NCBI GenBank assembly: GCA_944390805.1 | Contig: CALXQW010000018.1 | Coordinates: 1 to 38,442 of the forward strand | Reading direction: 5' to 3' | DNA: 38,442 nt | DNA from: an uncultured Opitutales bacterium | GTDB taxonomy: Bacteria; Verrucomicrobiota; Verrucomicrobiia; Opitutales; Intestinicryptomonadaceae | Shown: positions 23,842 through 31,502 of the stretch, piece after piece | Layout: each line of letters begins with the position of its first letter | Numbering within the stretch: position 1 is the first letter of the stretch | The notes under the pieces: model-generated | Database searches by the model: none | The model's input: only the letters and a program-made list of their open reading frames with translations | What the model was told of the DNA's origin: nothing | Made by a program: the position numbers and the translations under genes

Positions 23842-24791
23842 AAATTTTCTCCTTCAGTTAAAACCTCCCTAACCTTGCTTAGAGTCTTTGCACCAGAAAG
23901 CGCGCGGCGCAGGTCCTTAAAGCCTCTAAACCCCTTTAAAAATGCGAGAATCTGAGGCAAGGCGCGGGTGAAATCTCCCTCGGATACCCCGTCGATAGAC
24001 TCCGAGCAAAGCTCTACGGCAAACTCCAAGACCGCCGACAAACGCTCGCTCCTTGACGGCACAATCTCTGGCTGTCCTTCCATGCGCCGTTTCATGTTTT
24101 CAAATATCCACGGATTCCCCAAGGCCCCCCTGCCTATCATAAAACCTGAACAAGCAGAAGACCTCATATCATCTCCGGAGAGCTTCTCCGCAGAACCGTT
24201 TCCAATCAGCGGTATTTTTAGGCTGCGGGCGCACAAATCTATCATTTCCCAGTCGGCCTCGCCGGCATAGCCTTGGAGCTTTGTTCTGCCGTGCAGGGTT
24301 ATGGCGCGGGCTCCAGCAGCTTCAAGCAGTAAAGCGGCCTCCGGCACTATGATAGACCTTTCGCTCCAACCAAGGCGCATCTTTGCCGCAAGCGGAGTGC
24401 GCTTAAGCGCCGATGAACATGTCGATACAATTTCCACCATTTTGTCCGGGCTTTTTAAAAGAGCGCTACCTGCGCCCGCGCAGACTGCCGTCGGAGCCGG
24501 GCATCCAAAGTTTATATCTATAAAATCAGGGCTGAAACGCTCCTCCAAAAACGAGCATGCCTCCGCCATTTCGGAAGGGTCAGACCCAAAGAGTTGTATT
24601 CCATACGGACGCTCTTCTTGCGAGAATGAAATCTTTTTCATTACAGCAGCCGCGCCCGACAAAACCGCCCTTGAGTACACAAACTCCGAAACCGTTGCAT
24701 CTGCCCCGAATTTTACGCATAAACGCCTAAAGGCCGAATTGCTAAATCCGGACATCGGCGCAAGAAAAAACTTTTTTGAAGAAAAATCCAT
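23838..24791 (-). CDS. dus: tRNA-dihydrouridine synthase
   Basis: This 317-residue flavoenzyme reduces uridine to dihydrouridine in tRNA D-loops. Family signatures are present in order: LAPMSGFSNSAFR at residue 10 (FMN binding), GIQLFGSDP, DINFGCPAP with catalytic C97, KMRLGW, ITLHGRTKLQGYAGEADW, IPLIGNGS and MIGRGALGNPWIFENM. The pattern is DusB-like. Interestingly NFGCPAPTAVCAGAGSALLKSP replaces the usual NFGCP...K(V)...GAGSALL with a CAGAG junction. It is in the middle of a compact minus-strand unit, directly abutting the CPBP protease stop and overlapping the TPR gene. Confidence 0.94.
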   Translation of the reverse strand: MDFSSKKFFLAPMSGFSNSAFRRLCVKFGADATVSEFVYSRAVLSGAAAVMKKISFSQEERPYGIQLFGSDPSEMAEACSFLEERFSPDFIDINFGCPAPTAVCAGAGSALLKSPDKMVEIVSTCSSALKRTPLAAKMRLGWSERSIIVPEAALLLEAAGARAITLHGRTKLQGYAGEADWEMIDLCARSLKIPLIGNGSAEKLSGDDMRSSACSGFMIGRGALGNPWIFENMKRRMEGQPEIVPSRSERLSAVLEFAVELCSESIDGVSEGDFTRALPQILAFLKGFRGFKDLRRALSGAKTLSKVREVLTEGENL

Positions 24792-25415
24792 TTAAAATAC
24801 AATGTGCCCCTGAAACAATTTTACAATATAGACACCCAGATTGTATGAAAAGTGCGCCGCTATACATGGAATTATAGAGCGATTTTTATTCTGCGGAACA
24901 AACCTCAAACAATAGAATAAGATAGACAAGGAAAATATTGAAAGGGAAGATATAACTGCATTTGCTCCAAAATGAAAACTTAATATCTTCTCTGCACCTT
25001 CAGCCGCGCCGTCTGGAGGCGCATAACTCCAAAAAAATGGGTGAGCAAGGGTAAACAATGCTGAAAAAGCAAATATGCTTGCCACAAGCGCAGTCTTACC
25101 TCTGTTTTGAACAACAAAATACCCCCTGAATACAAGTTCCTCAACAAACGCGCTCGAAAACCAAAATACAATGACGTAAAACGGCGCCGACGTCTGGCTT
25201 TCTGAAACTCCAAAATAGTATTCCGCAATTGTAAATATGGCAAGAACCGCCAGGGCGCATAAAACACCTGCCGCGCACACGGCCGGCCGACATGCGGTTG
25301 CGCCCTCCAATCCGGAAACTTTTCCGCCAAAGTTAGCGCGCAAATCCGATATAAAATTTTTAGCCAGCCACAATGAGGCGCAAAGCATGAGAATGTCTGG
25401 TAGAATATCCTTCAT
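24792..25415 (-). CDS. CPBP (CAAX-protease-like) intramembrane metalloprotease
   Basis: This is a 207-residue protein with about six membrane helices. The CPBP/Abi motifs are all visible: E92, E93 and R97 in VEELVFRGYF, H125 in FTLAHPFF, and H188 plus N192 in AHFSYNLG. These residues form the glutamate/histidine active site of Rce1-type intramembrane proteases. Substrate in bacteria is generally unknown; some members confer bacteriocin self-immunity. The stop codon abuts the dus start with no spacer, so it is the first gene of that unit. It is divergent from the polyprenyl synthase gene. Confidence 0.85.
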   Translation of the reverse strand: MKDILPDILMLCASLWLAKNFISDLRANFGGKVSGLEGATACRPAVCAAGVLCALAVLAIFTIAEYYFGVSESQTSAPFYVIVFWFSSAFVEELVFRGYFVVQNRGKTALVASIFAFSALFTLAHPFFWSYAPPDGAAEGAEKILSFHFGANAVISSLSIFSLSILFYCLRFVPQNKNRSIIPCIAAHFSYNLGVYIVKLFQGHIVF

Positions 25416-25562
25416 TTTTTGGAATTAGATTTCATATGGGTAAAATTTTCAATTTTTTAATTGCGAACGGCGCAAGGAAAGAAACAATACGCGTTTGTTT
25501 TGAAAAATAAACCCAATAGTCAAAATATCTTCGACAAGGCGGCTAAGCCGCTATCGGGAAAG

Positions 25563-26483
25563 ATGTCTGCCTTCAAAAAGTTTTTGAAGGCGCAGGCGGC
25601 GTCTTTCGAGCCGGAACTGCGGGACCAAGTTAAGGATGCCGTCAGACCTGAGGGAAAGTTCATAAGGCCTATGCTGGTTTTCGCCTCAGCCCCAAAGGAG
25701 GCGGACGAAAAGATGCTATGCAGAAGGGCTGCGATTGCCGAGCTTATACATCTTTCTTCACTCATTCACGACGATGTGATAGACAACGCCGATATCCGGC
25801 GCGGAGAGCCAACCATAGGCAGTAAATATGGAGCCAAAATAGCCATACTCCTGGGAGACGCAATTTTTGCTCACACTATGACTTTGTCTTTTGAGGAGAA
25901 CAACTCCGCTTTATCGGCGAAGGCTTCCGCCTGTGTTAGAGCTATTTGCGAGGGCGAGATAAGGCAGACTCTGGCAGATAGAAATGCGGATATTTCCAGG
26001 GATAAATACTACAAAATAGTGCGCGGCAAGACGGCGGTGCTGTTTGAATTTTCCTGCTTTATGGGTGCCGAATGCAGCGCGGACAAAGCTTGGATGGAGG
26101 CGGCGGAGTCCGCTGGAAGAGAGCTTGGCATAGCCTATCAGATTTATGACGACATCTGCGACTGGGTAAAGTCTGAAGACGAGCTTGGAAAAACGCTCGG
26201 TACGGATCTACTCAGCGGCAAGCAGACATATCCGCTAATACTTCTTCTTGAAAAGCTCGATTCTAGGGCTGCAAGAAAACTCTCAAAGGATCTGCGCAAT
26301 TCATGCGCTTCAAGAGAAGAGATAATTGAACAGATGAAAAAATTTGGAATTATAGACCTTTGCAAGAGAGAATTTTCCAGAAGGGTTGGCTCGGCGCGAA
26401 AAATTCTGGAGAAGTTCCCAGAAAGGTCTGAGAATTTGCTTCTTTTCTGCGACGCCATGGACGGGCTTGCCGCCGAAGAATAA
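25563..26483 (+). CDS. polyprenyl diphosphate synthase
   Basis: This enzyme condenses isopentenyl diphosphate with an allylic diphosphate to make a longer prenyl chain for quinones or for lipid carriers. The first Asp-rich motif is LIHDDVIDNADIRRG, the second YQIYDDICD, both DDxxD. GKFIRPML, GDAIFAHT and GKTAVLFEFSC fit the remaining family regions. The residue before the first DDxxD motif is not bulky enough to predict chain length with confidence. The ATG at 25563 gives 306 residues, normal for the family; a TTG at 25461 would add 34 unconserved residues. hemA follows 27 bases after the stop, so the two genes are probably co-transcribed. This pairing would link quinone or heme cofactors. 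Confidence 0.93.
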   Translation: MSAFKKFLKAQAASFEPELRDQVKDAVRPEGKFIRPMLVFASAPKEADEKMLCRRAAIAELIHLSSLIHDDVIDNADIRRGEPTIGSKYGAKIAILLGDAIFAHTMTLSFEENNSALSAKASACVRAICEGEIRQTLADRNADISRDKYYKIVRGKTAVLFEFSCFMGAECSADKAWMEAAESAGRELGIAYQIYDDICDWVKSEDELGKTLGTDLLSGKQTYPLILLLEKLDSRAARKLSKDLRNSCASREEIIEQMKKFGIIDLCKREFSRRVGSARKILEKFPERSENLLLFCDAMDGLAAEE

Positions 26484-26510
26484 AACGGAGGGGGGAGAAA
26501 ATCCTCTGAT

Positions 26511-27548
26511 ATGGGGTTATCGCAAAGACATCTGTATGTTATAGGAGTTTCCCACAATGTGATGCTCCCTGATGAATTGTCTGCATATTCCTTGAAGGCT
26601 GATGCTCTCACCAAGGCGTCTGACATCTTAAAAGAATCGGAAGGATTGTATGGGCACTTGATATTGAGCACATGCAACCGCATTGAGTTTTACATAGAGG
26701 CTGAAAGTTTGTCTCCCGCAAGAGACGCTGCAACAAAGGCTGCATCGCTTGATGGAGAGCGCGATGCTGGGTCTTTTGATTCTTTCGCGTATGTGAAGAC
26801 AGACGAAGAGGCCGTAGAGCACATATTCAAGGTTTCGTCCGGCCTTGATTCAATGATGACGGGAGAAACTGAGATACTCGGTCAGGTAAAAAGCGCATAT
26901 GCCCTTTTTGTACAGAAAAACACATGCACGCCGCTGTTGAACAGGCTATTTCAGAAAGCCATACAGGCTGCAAAGTGGGTTAGGACAAACACCCGCATAG
27001 GACGCGGAAAGATAAGCATAGGCAGTGTTGCAAGCGAGCTTGCCGAGAGAATTTTTGACAATCTCTCAGAGGTAAAGATTCTACTGATAGGAACAGGCGA
27101 AGCTGGCGGAGCTGTTGCCGAAGCCCTCGCCATAAGAGGGGCTAAGAATATAACAGTTGCAAGCAGGACATGGGAAAGAGCGCATATGTTGGCGTTAAAA
27201 GTCTCGGGGGCGGCACTTCCGATGGAACTTGCGCTGAAAAAACTTGCAGATTTTGACGTTGTAGTTTGCGCTACAAACGCGGTCTGTCCCATAATAGACG
27301 CCCAGGCGGCGAAAGAATCTGCCAAAGCGCGCGCAGGCAAGGCTCAATTTCTCATAGATCTAGGACTTCCGCGAAATATAGCCGAAGATGCCGATTCTGA
27401 AAATACTTATTTATACAGGCTTGAAGATCTCTCAAAAATAGCAAACGAAAATATGGAGCTTAGAAAGGCCGACATTGAAATTGCCGAACAGGAAATAAAG
27501 CGCAAAGCACAGTATCTGGCCGACAGAATCTTTGGAGCTGAAAAATAA
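26511..27548 (+). CDS. hemA: glutamyl-tRNA reductase (short form)
   Basis: HemA reduces glutamyl-tRNA to glutamate-1-semialdehyde, the first committed step of C5-pathway tetrapyrrole synthesis. The catalytic cysteine is C55 in LSTCNRIEFY. ETEILGQVKSAY is the conserved substrate-binding region, and LLIGTGEAGGAVAEAL is the NADPH-binding Rossmann loop. At 345 residues it is about 70 shorter than E. coli HemA: the C-terminal dimerisation domain is largely missing after the spinal helix (ENMELRKADIEIAEQEIKRKAQYLADRI). Short forms are known in chlamydial HemA. A strong purine-rich ribosome site (GGAGGGGGGAG) precedes the ATG by about 13 bases. It follows the polyprenyl synthase gene; no other heme gene is present. 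Confidence 0.95.
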   Translation: MGLSQRHLYVIGVSHNVMLPDELSAYSLKADALTKASDILKESEGLYGHLILSTCNRIEFYIEAESLSPARDAATKAASLDGERDAGSFDSFAYVKTDEEAVEHIFKVSSGLDSMMTGETEILGQVKSAYALFVQKNTCTPLLNRLFQKAIQAAKWVRTNTRIGRGKISIGSVASELAERIFDNLSEVKILLIGTGEAGGAVAEALAIRGAKNITVASRTWERAHMLALKVSGAALPMELALKKLADFDVVVCATNAVCPIIDAQAAKESAKARAGKAQFLIDLGLPRNIAEDADSENTYLYRLEDLSKIANENMELRKADIEIAEQEIKRKAQYLADRIFGAEK

Positions 27549-27833
27549 AGTCTATAAAAAAATAGGTCGGCTGTTAATATATATAATGTTATAGATTGCG
27601 CTATACCATAGACTATTCATGGCAAAAAGGCATCGCCGCCTAACAAAGACTATTCTAAGCATATCTATAATATGCATATGGGATTAAGCTTCTTACAAGC
27701 GGCAGGTCTTCTTTACACATGTACGCACAGAAAATAAGTAGAATTGAAAATTCCTATTTTCCAACACAAACTTAAAGAATAATAGATGAAAAAATGGCTA
27801 AGTCTATTTGATAAATTAAGATATTGGCGATAT
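27549..27833. other. intergenic gap between convergent genes, nothing recognisable
   Basis: This gap of 285 bases separates hemA (+) from the YgjP gene (-). It contains only a 22-codon frame from an ATG at 27619 (MAKRHRRLTKTILSISIICIWD), too short to support, and no stable hairpin with a T-run. Confidence 0.5.
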
Positions 27834-28496
27834 TCAGTCCCCAATGCGGAAAATCTCGCGAGATAAGGTTGAGACCTTTTTGTCGAGAGCCTTTGCGTTA
27901 GGACATATTCTTGAGAGGAATATCCAAAAAGACACGGAATGGTCCATAACCTTTGTATGGGCGAACTCGTGCGCGATGACGTAATCTTGCAAATCAAAAG
28001 GCAGAAGAACCATTCTCCAATTAAAAGACAAGGTTCCGCTTGTGGAGCGCGACGCCCATCTGCCACGCTGGTTCCGCACGCTAAGCCTTGAATATGTAAA
28101 TTTGCCCTTCTCCGCCGCATTTTTTACCCTCTCAGAGATGGATTTCTCCGCTAGGGAATAAAAAATATCTTCAATATCACCCTTTGCAAGCTCCCCGCAG
28201 CGGTGCATAATAAGGATTTTTGACAAGGATGAGTCCTGCAAGAAGTAGGGGCTCTTTGTCTTTGTCGGCAAAAGAGAGACTTCATACTCACGGTCAAACA
28301 GCCACACCGGCCTGTTTTGCGATAAATATTCCAATAAACTTACGCGCTGCGGAACTGAAGCCCTGTTTGAAGATATCCATTTTTCATTGGAGCGAACAAA
28401 CGCCAATGCTTCCTGAACAGAAACATAAAAAGGCTTTGTTATCTTTAAGGTGTCCTTGTCGGCGAACCACATTCGTATGGAACGCGCTCTGTGCAC
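27834..28496 (-). CDS. YgjP/DUF45-type zinc metallopeptidase
   Basis: The protein has the M48-like DUF45 metallopeptidase signature VIAHEFAHTKVMDHSVSFW, with the HExxH core and a further histidine 8 residues on, near its C-terminus. SRLSVRNQRGRWASRSTSGTLSFNWRMVLLP before it is the conserved SVRNQKSRWGS...LSFNWRL stretch. The coordinates given start at a GTG (28496). The frame continues upstream to 28568, adding about 24 residues (ending GRVKIELKS) that look like the first conserved beta strand, but no ATG, GTG or TTG lies there; an ATA at 28565 overlaps the mazG TAG and follows GGAAAGG. The true start may be this ATA. It follows mazG directly. Family function is unclear, proposed as a cytosolic metal-dependent hydrolase. 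Confidence 0.85.
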   Translation of the reverse strand: MHRARSIRMWFADKDTLKITKPFYVSVQEALAFVRSNEKWISSNRASVPQRVSLLEYLSQNRPVWLFDREYEVSLLPTKTKSPYFLQDSSLSKILIMHRCGELAKGDIEDIFYSLAEKSISERVKNAAEKGKFTYSRLSVRNQRGRWASRSTSGTLSFNWRMVLLPFDLQDYVIAHEFAHTKVMDHSVSFWIFLSRICPNAKALDKKVSTLSREIFRIGD

Positions 28497-28561
28497 GCTC
28501 TTAAGCTCAATTTTGACTCTGCCAAAATCGAAGTCTAAAAATAAGTCTGCCCCGGTGGAAT

Positions 28562-29215
28562 CTATCTTTCAGACCTTTCCTTCTCGTAGGCCTTGCGCGC
28601 ACAAAGGAGAAAGTCGCGCAGGGCGCCCTCTGGCTCCTGACCAGAAGCTATGCACTTTTCCACGGCCCTGAATATCTCCGCCCCGGCCTTTGCTGAGGGA
28701 TCTCCTGAATTCTCGGCAAGGGAATATCCCAACTTCTTGGCGCTCTCAGGAAGCTTCTTTGCAACCTCCCTGCCAAGTCGCAAGGCGGAAAGCGCAGGCG
28801 GTATGTTATCAAAAATATTGTCGGAAACGGTCTGCCCTTTGTCGGCCTTTTCCTTCTTCTTTACATCGACCCAGATTTTAAGGACGTCGTCTGAATCTTC
28901 CGCATGCGCCTGCCCAAATACATGAGGATGCCGGCGTATTAGCTTTTCTGTGATCTCGCGGACAACATCGTCAAATGTGAAATTGCCCTTCTCTGCCTCC
29001 ATCTGAGCGTGCAGGGCTATATGCATGAGAATGTCTCCAAGCTCCTCGCGCATGTGGGCAGAATCGTCAAGATCTATCGTCTCAAGCAGCTCGGCGCACT
29101 CCTCGGCAAGATGCCCACGGATAGACTTGTGAGTTTGAACCTTGTCCCATGGGCATCCGGTCTGGGGATCGCGCAGGCGCTTGATAACATCGAGAAATTT
29201 GTCTATAGAATCCAT
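28562..29215 (-). CDS. mazG: nucleoside triphosphate pyrophosphohydrolase MazG
   Basis: MazG hydrolyses (d)NTPs to the monophosphate and lowers ppGpp in E. coli. The 217-residue protein contains LRDPQTGCPWDKVQTHKSIRGHLAEECAELLETI at the start, then E58-L-G-D61. The ExxE...ExxD metal site is therefore E39/E42/E58/D61. EITEKLIRRHPHVFG follows. It is shorter than E. coli MazG (about 263 residues), and only this first domain is clearly conserved. It is divergent from rsmA across a 72-base gap, and upstream of the metallopeptidase gene whose frame overlaps its stop. Confidence 0.94.
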   Translation of the reverse strand: MDSIDKFLDVIKRLRDPQTGCPWDKVQTHKSIRGHLAEECAELLETIDLDDSAHMREELGDILMHIALHAQMEAEKGNFTFDDVVREITEKLIRRHPHVFGQAHAEDSDDVLKIWVDVKKKEKADKGQTVSDNIFDNIPPALSALRLGREVAKKLPESAKKLGYSLAENSGDPSAKAGAEIFRAVEKCIASGQEPEGALRDFLLCARKAYEKERSER

Positions 29216-29287
29216 TTCATTTAAATCTATGCCGGCCGATTCTTTTTAAAAGAAAAATCGTCAAATTTCTTTGACGGAAATTTAAAA

Positions 29288-30160
29288 ATGATTCAAATGG
29301 CAAGAATGGATTACGCAGGTTTGCTCAGCCCCTCCGAAACAATGAAGCTGCTCATAAGAATAGAGCATCTGCCCAACCGAAAATTGGGGCAGAACTTTTT
29401 GGTGGACGCAAATATAGTCAGGAAATCGCTCGAGTTTGCACAGCTGGAGCAAGGCGACAAAGTAGTAGAGATAGGCCCCGGGCTTGGAACACTTACGGGA
29501 GCAATGCTCAAATCTGGCGCGGAAGTATTTGCTGTAGAGCTTGATAAAAACCTCTATTCATTCCTAAAAGACGCCTTTAAAGACGAAAAAAACCTACACC
29601 TGACAAATGGCGACGCCGTAAAAAATCCATTGGCATCACTTCCGCCCGATGTGGAAAATTTTAAGATAATAGCAAATCTCCCCTATGCTATAAGCACTCC
29701 ATGGCTCGACGGAGTGCTATCGGAAAAGCGTCTTCCAAAACTCATGAGCCTGATGCTCCAAAAGGAGGCCGCACAGAGATTTGCCGCAAAGGAATGCTGC
29801 AAAGATTATTCTCCCATAAGTATATTCTTAAACGCGGCATACGAGGCCGCGCCGCTGTACAAGGTTTCTGCAAACTGCTTTCATCCACGCCCTGCGGTGG
29901 ATTCGGCATTGTTGAAACTCACATTGAAAGAGACCCCATATATATTTTCTGAAGACACAAAAGGACTCATACGAAGAATGTTCCTGAAGCGCAGAAAGCA
30001 GATAGGAACGATAGTCCGTTCTGTTGAGGCTGAAAGGGCCGAACTTGCCGCAAAATGGCTGGAGAAGTCTGCTGAACTTGGGCTTTCAACTCAGGCGCGC
30101 CCCGAAGCAATACCATTTAAATTCTGGAAGCTCCTCGATGAGCTCAACCCGCGCAGATGA
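29288..30160 (+). CDS. rsmA: 16S rRNA dimethyltransferase RsmA
   Basis: RsmA (KsgA) dimethylates the two adjacent adenosines near the 3' end of 16S rRNA during 30S maturation. The 290-residue protein has RKLGQNFLVDANIV, the SAM motif VVEIGPGLGTLT, the acidic AVELDKNL, the NGDAV turn and the catalytic IANLPYAIS (NLPY). The C-terminal FHPRPAVDSALLKL is typical. The ATG at 29288 gives a slightly extended N-terminus; an alternative is at 29299 or 29308. The stop overlaps the hydrolase ATG as ATGA, and it leads a tightly overlapping gene string to the O-antigen ligase gene. Confidence 0.96.
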   Translation: MIQMARMDYAGLLSPSETMKLLIRIEHLPNRKLGQNFLVDANIVRKSLEFAQLEQGDKVVEIGPGLGTLTGAMLKSGAEVFAVELDKNLYSFLKDAFKDEKNLHLTNGDAVKNPLASLPPDVENFKIIANLPYAISTPWLDGVLSEKRLPKLMSLMLQKEAAQRFAAKECCKDYSPISIFLNAAYEAAPLYKVSANCFHPRPAVDSALLKLTLKETPYIFSEDTKGLIRRMFLKRRKQIGTIVRSVEAERAELAAKWLEKSAELGLSTQARPEAIPFKFWKLLDELNPRR

Positions 30161-30939
30161 TATACCCGATTTGCATAGCCACTCTTATTGTAATATTTTC
30201 CGCAATATTATTGATTGCGGCGGCATGGTTTTGTGGGGATAAGGTTGCGTATCCGGCACCGGAATCGACATACAAAGATACGCCAGAGGTATTTAAGCTT
30301 AAGCTTTCTGACGGAACGCTGATTTCGGCGAGAATGCTTGAGAACGCAAATTCAGACAAATGCATACTCTACAGCCACGGCAATCGGGAAGATATATTTT
30401 CCATATCCGATACACTTGAGAGATATAGGGATTCCGGCTACAATATACTTGCATACGACTATTGCGGATACGGGACGAGCCAAGGAGTTCCGACAGAGAA
30501 GTCGGCGCTTGAGTGCGCAGACGCCGCCTATGACTTTCTTGTAAGAGAAAAAGCCTTCAAGCCCGAAAAAATAATAGCAGAGGGTTTTTCCATAGGCAGT
30601 GTGGCGGCCTCTTATACGGCTTCAACAAGGAAGGTTGGCGCGCTTGTAATAATTGGCGGACTTGCAAAAAGCTCATACGCGATACTTCCGTTTGATTTAT
30701 TCTTCTGGAACTGGCTTGATAACTTGGACCGCATGAAGAAGATAAAGGCCCCCACCCTTTTTGTCCACGGCTCAGCCGATAGAATCTTGCCATTAAGAAA
30801 CGGAAAAATGCTCTTTAAGGCTTGCGCGGCGCAGGTAAAACGCCTGAAAATTATGGAAGGGTTTGGGCATAATAAAATGCCTGAAAGTCAGATTTATTGG
30901 GATGTAGTTCTCGATTTTCTAAAGGAGAATGTGAAATGA
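30157..30939 (+). CDS. membrane-anchored alpha/beta hydrolase
   Basis: This 260-residue protein opens with a membrane helix (ICIATLIVIFSAILLIAAAW) and then an alpha/beta hydrolase fold. The triad is visible as S145 in AEGFSIGSVAA (GxSxG), D208 in HGSADRILP and H238 in EGFGHNKMP. YSHGNREDI supplies the oxyanion-hole HGN. It resembles ABHD13/ABHD17-type hydrolases (YfhR/BEM46 group), which act as esterases or thioesterases; the substrate is unknown. It overlaps rsmA (ATGA) on one side and the DJ-1 gene (ATGA) on the other, so it is translationally coupled to both. Confidence 0.9.
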   Translation: MIYPICIATLIVIFSAILLIAAAWFCGDKVAYPAPESTYKDTPEVFKLKLSDGTLISARMLENANSDKCILYSHGNREDIFSISDTLERYRDSGYNILAYDYCGYGTSQGVPTEKSALECADAAYDFLVREKAFKPEKIIAEGFSIGSVAASYTASTRKVGALVIIGGLAKSSYAILPFDLFFWNWLDNLDRMKKIKAPTLFVHGSADRILPLRNGKMLFKACAAQVKRLKIMEGFGHNKMPESQIYWDVVLDFLKENVK

Positions 30940-31502
30940 AAAAAAATGCAGTTTTTATATTATTTGAAAGATTTGAGGAATTGGAGGCTATAGCGCCTCT
31001 GGACATATTGAGAAGAGCCGGAGTAAACGTGCTTACAGCGTCAGCCACCGGTAAGCTTTGCGTATGTGGAAGAAGTTCAATTCAGGTAAATGCAGATCTG
31101 CTGCTTGATGAGCTCTCCGATACTCCGCCAGATGCCCTTGTAATTCCTGGAGGCCCTGGAGTATTCGACATCTCCGCAGACGAAAGAATAAAAGACCTAA
31201 TTTTAAAGTGCCAAAAAAACGGAAGTTTAATATGCGCAATATGCGCCGCCCCCACTCTGCTGCTCGAAGCCGGAGCCATGGGAAACGCAAAAGTTGCAAC
31301 ATCGCACTTTAGCGTAAAAGATAAATTTGGAGACATATGGACAGATTCTCCGGTTGTAAGAGACGGGAACATAATAACATCTCAAGGAGCCGGAACAGCG
31401 GTAGAATTCGGGCTAGCAATAGCTGAAGCCCTCTGCGGGAAGAATGCTGCCTTTGATGTTGCAAACGCAATATGTTTCAATAAATTCCAACCTCTATGTT
31501 AG
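30936..31502 (+). CDS. DJ-1/PfpI family protein (YajL-like)
   Basis: This 188-residue cytosolic protein has the DJ-1/ThiJ/PfpI fold. The conserved cysteine is C103 in CAICAAPTLLLEAG, the nucleophile elbow, and ERFEELEAIAPLDILRRAGV supplies the neighbouring glutamate region. ALVIPGGPGVFDI and the closing SQGAGTAVEFGLAIAEAL are typical of YajL. Bacterial members act as chaperone or glyoxalase-type protectors against oxidative and glycation damage. I chose the ATG at 30936 (ATGA overlap with the hydrolase) because AAAGGAGAA stands ahead of it. Its end overlaps the next gene by 7 bases. Confidence 0.92.
   Translation: MKKNAVFILFERFEELEAIAPLDILRRAGVNVLTASATGKLCVCGRSSIQVNADLLLDELSDTPPDALVIPGGPGVFDISADERIKDLILKCQKNGSLICAICAAPTLLLEAGAMGNAKVATSHFSVKDKFGDIWTDSPVVRDGNIITSQGAGTAVEFGLAIAEALCGKNAAFDVANAICFNKFQPLC

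Noticed and set aside
24301..24795. 164-codon plus-strand frame within dus
   Set aside because: The minus-strand dus has all family motifs; this opposite frame is Ala/Ser-rich without any recognisable feature.
26144..26683. 179-codon minus-strand frame across the polyprenyl synthase and hemA junction
   Set aside because: It covers two confident plus-strand genes and their ribosome site; no domain is seen.
27549..27833. Small RNA or peptide gene between hemA and the YgjP gene
   Set aside because: The only frame has 22 codons without a ribosome site, and no stable hairpin or promoter pair was found.
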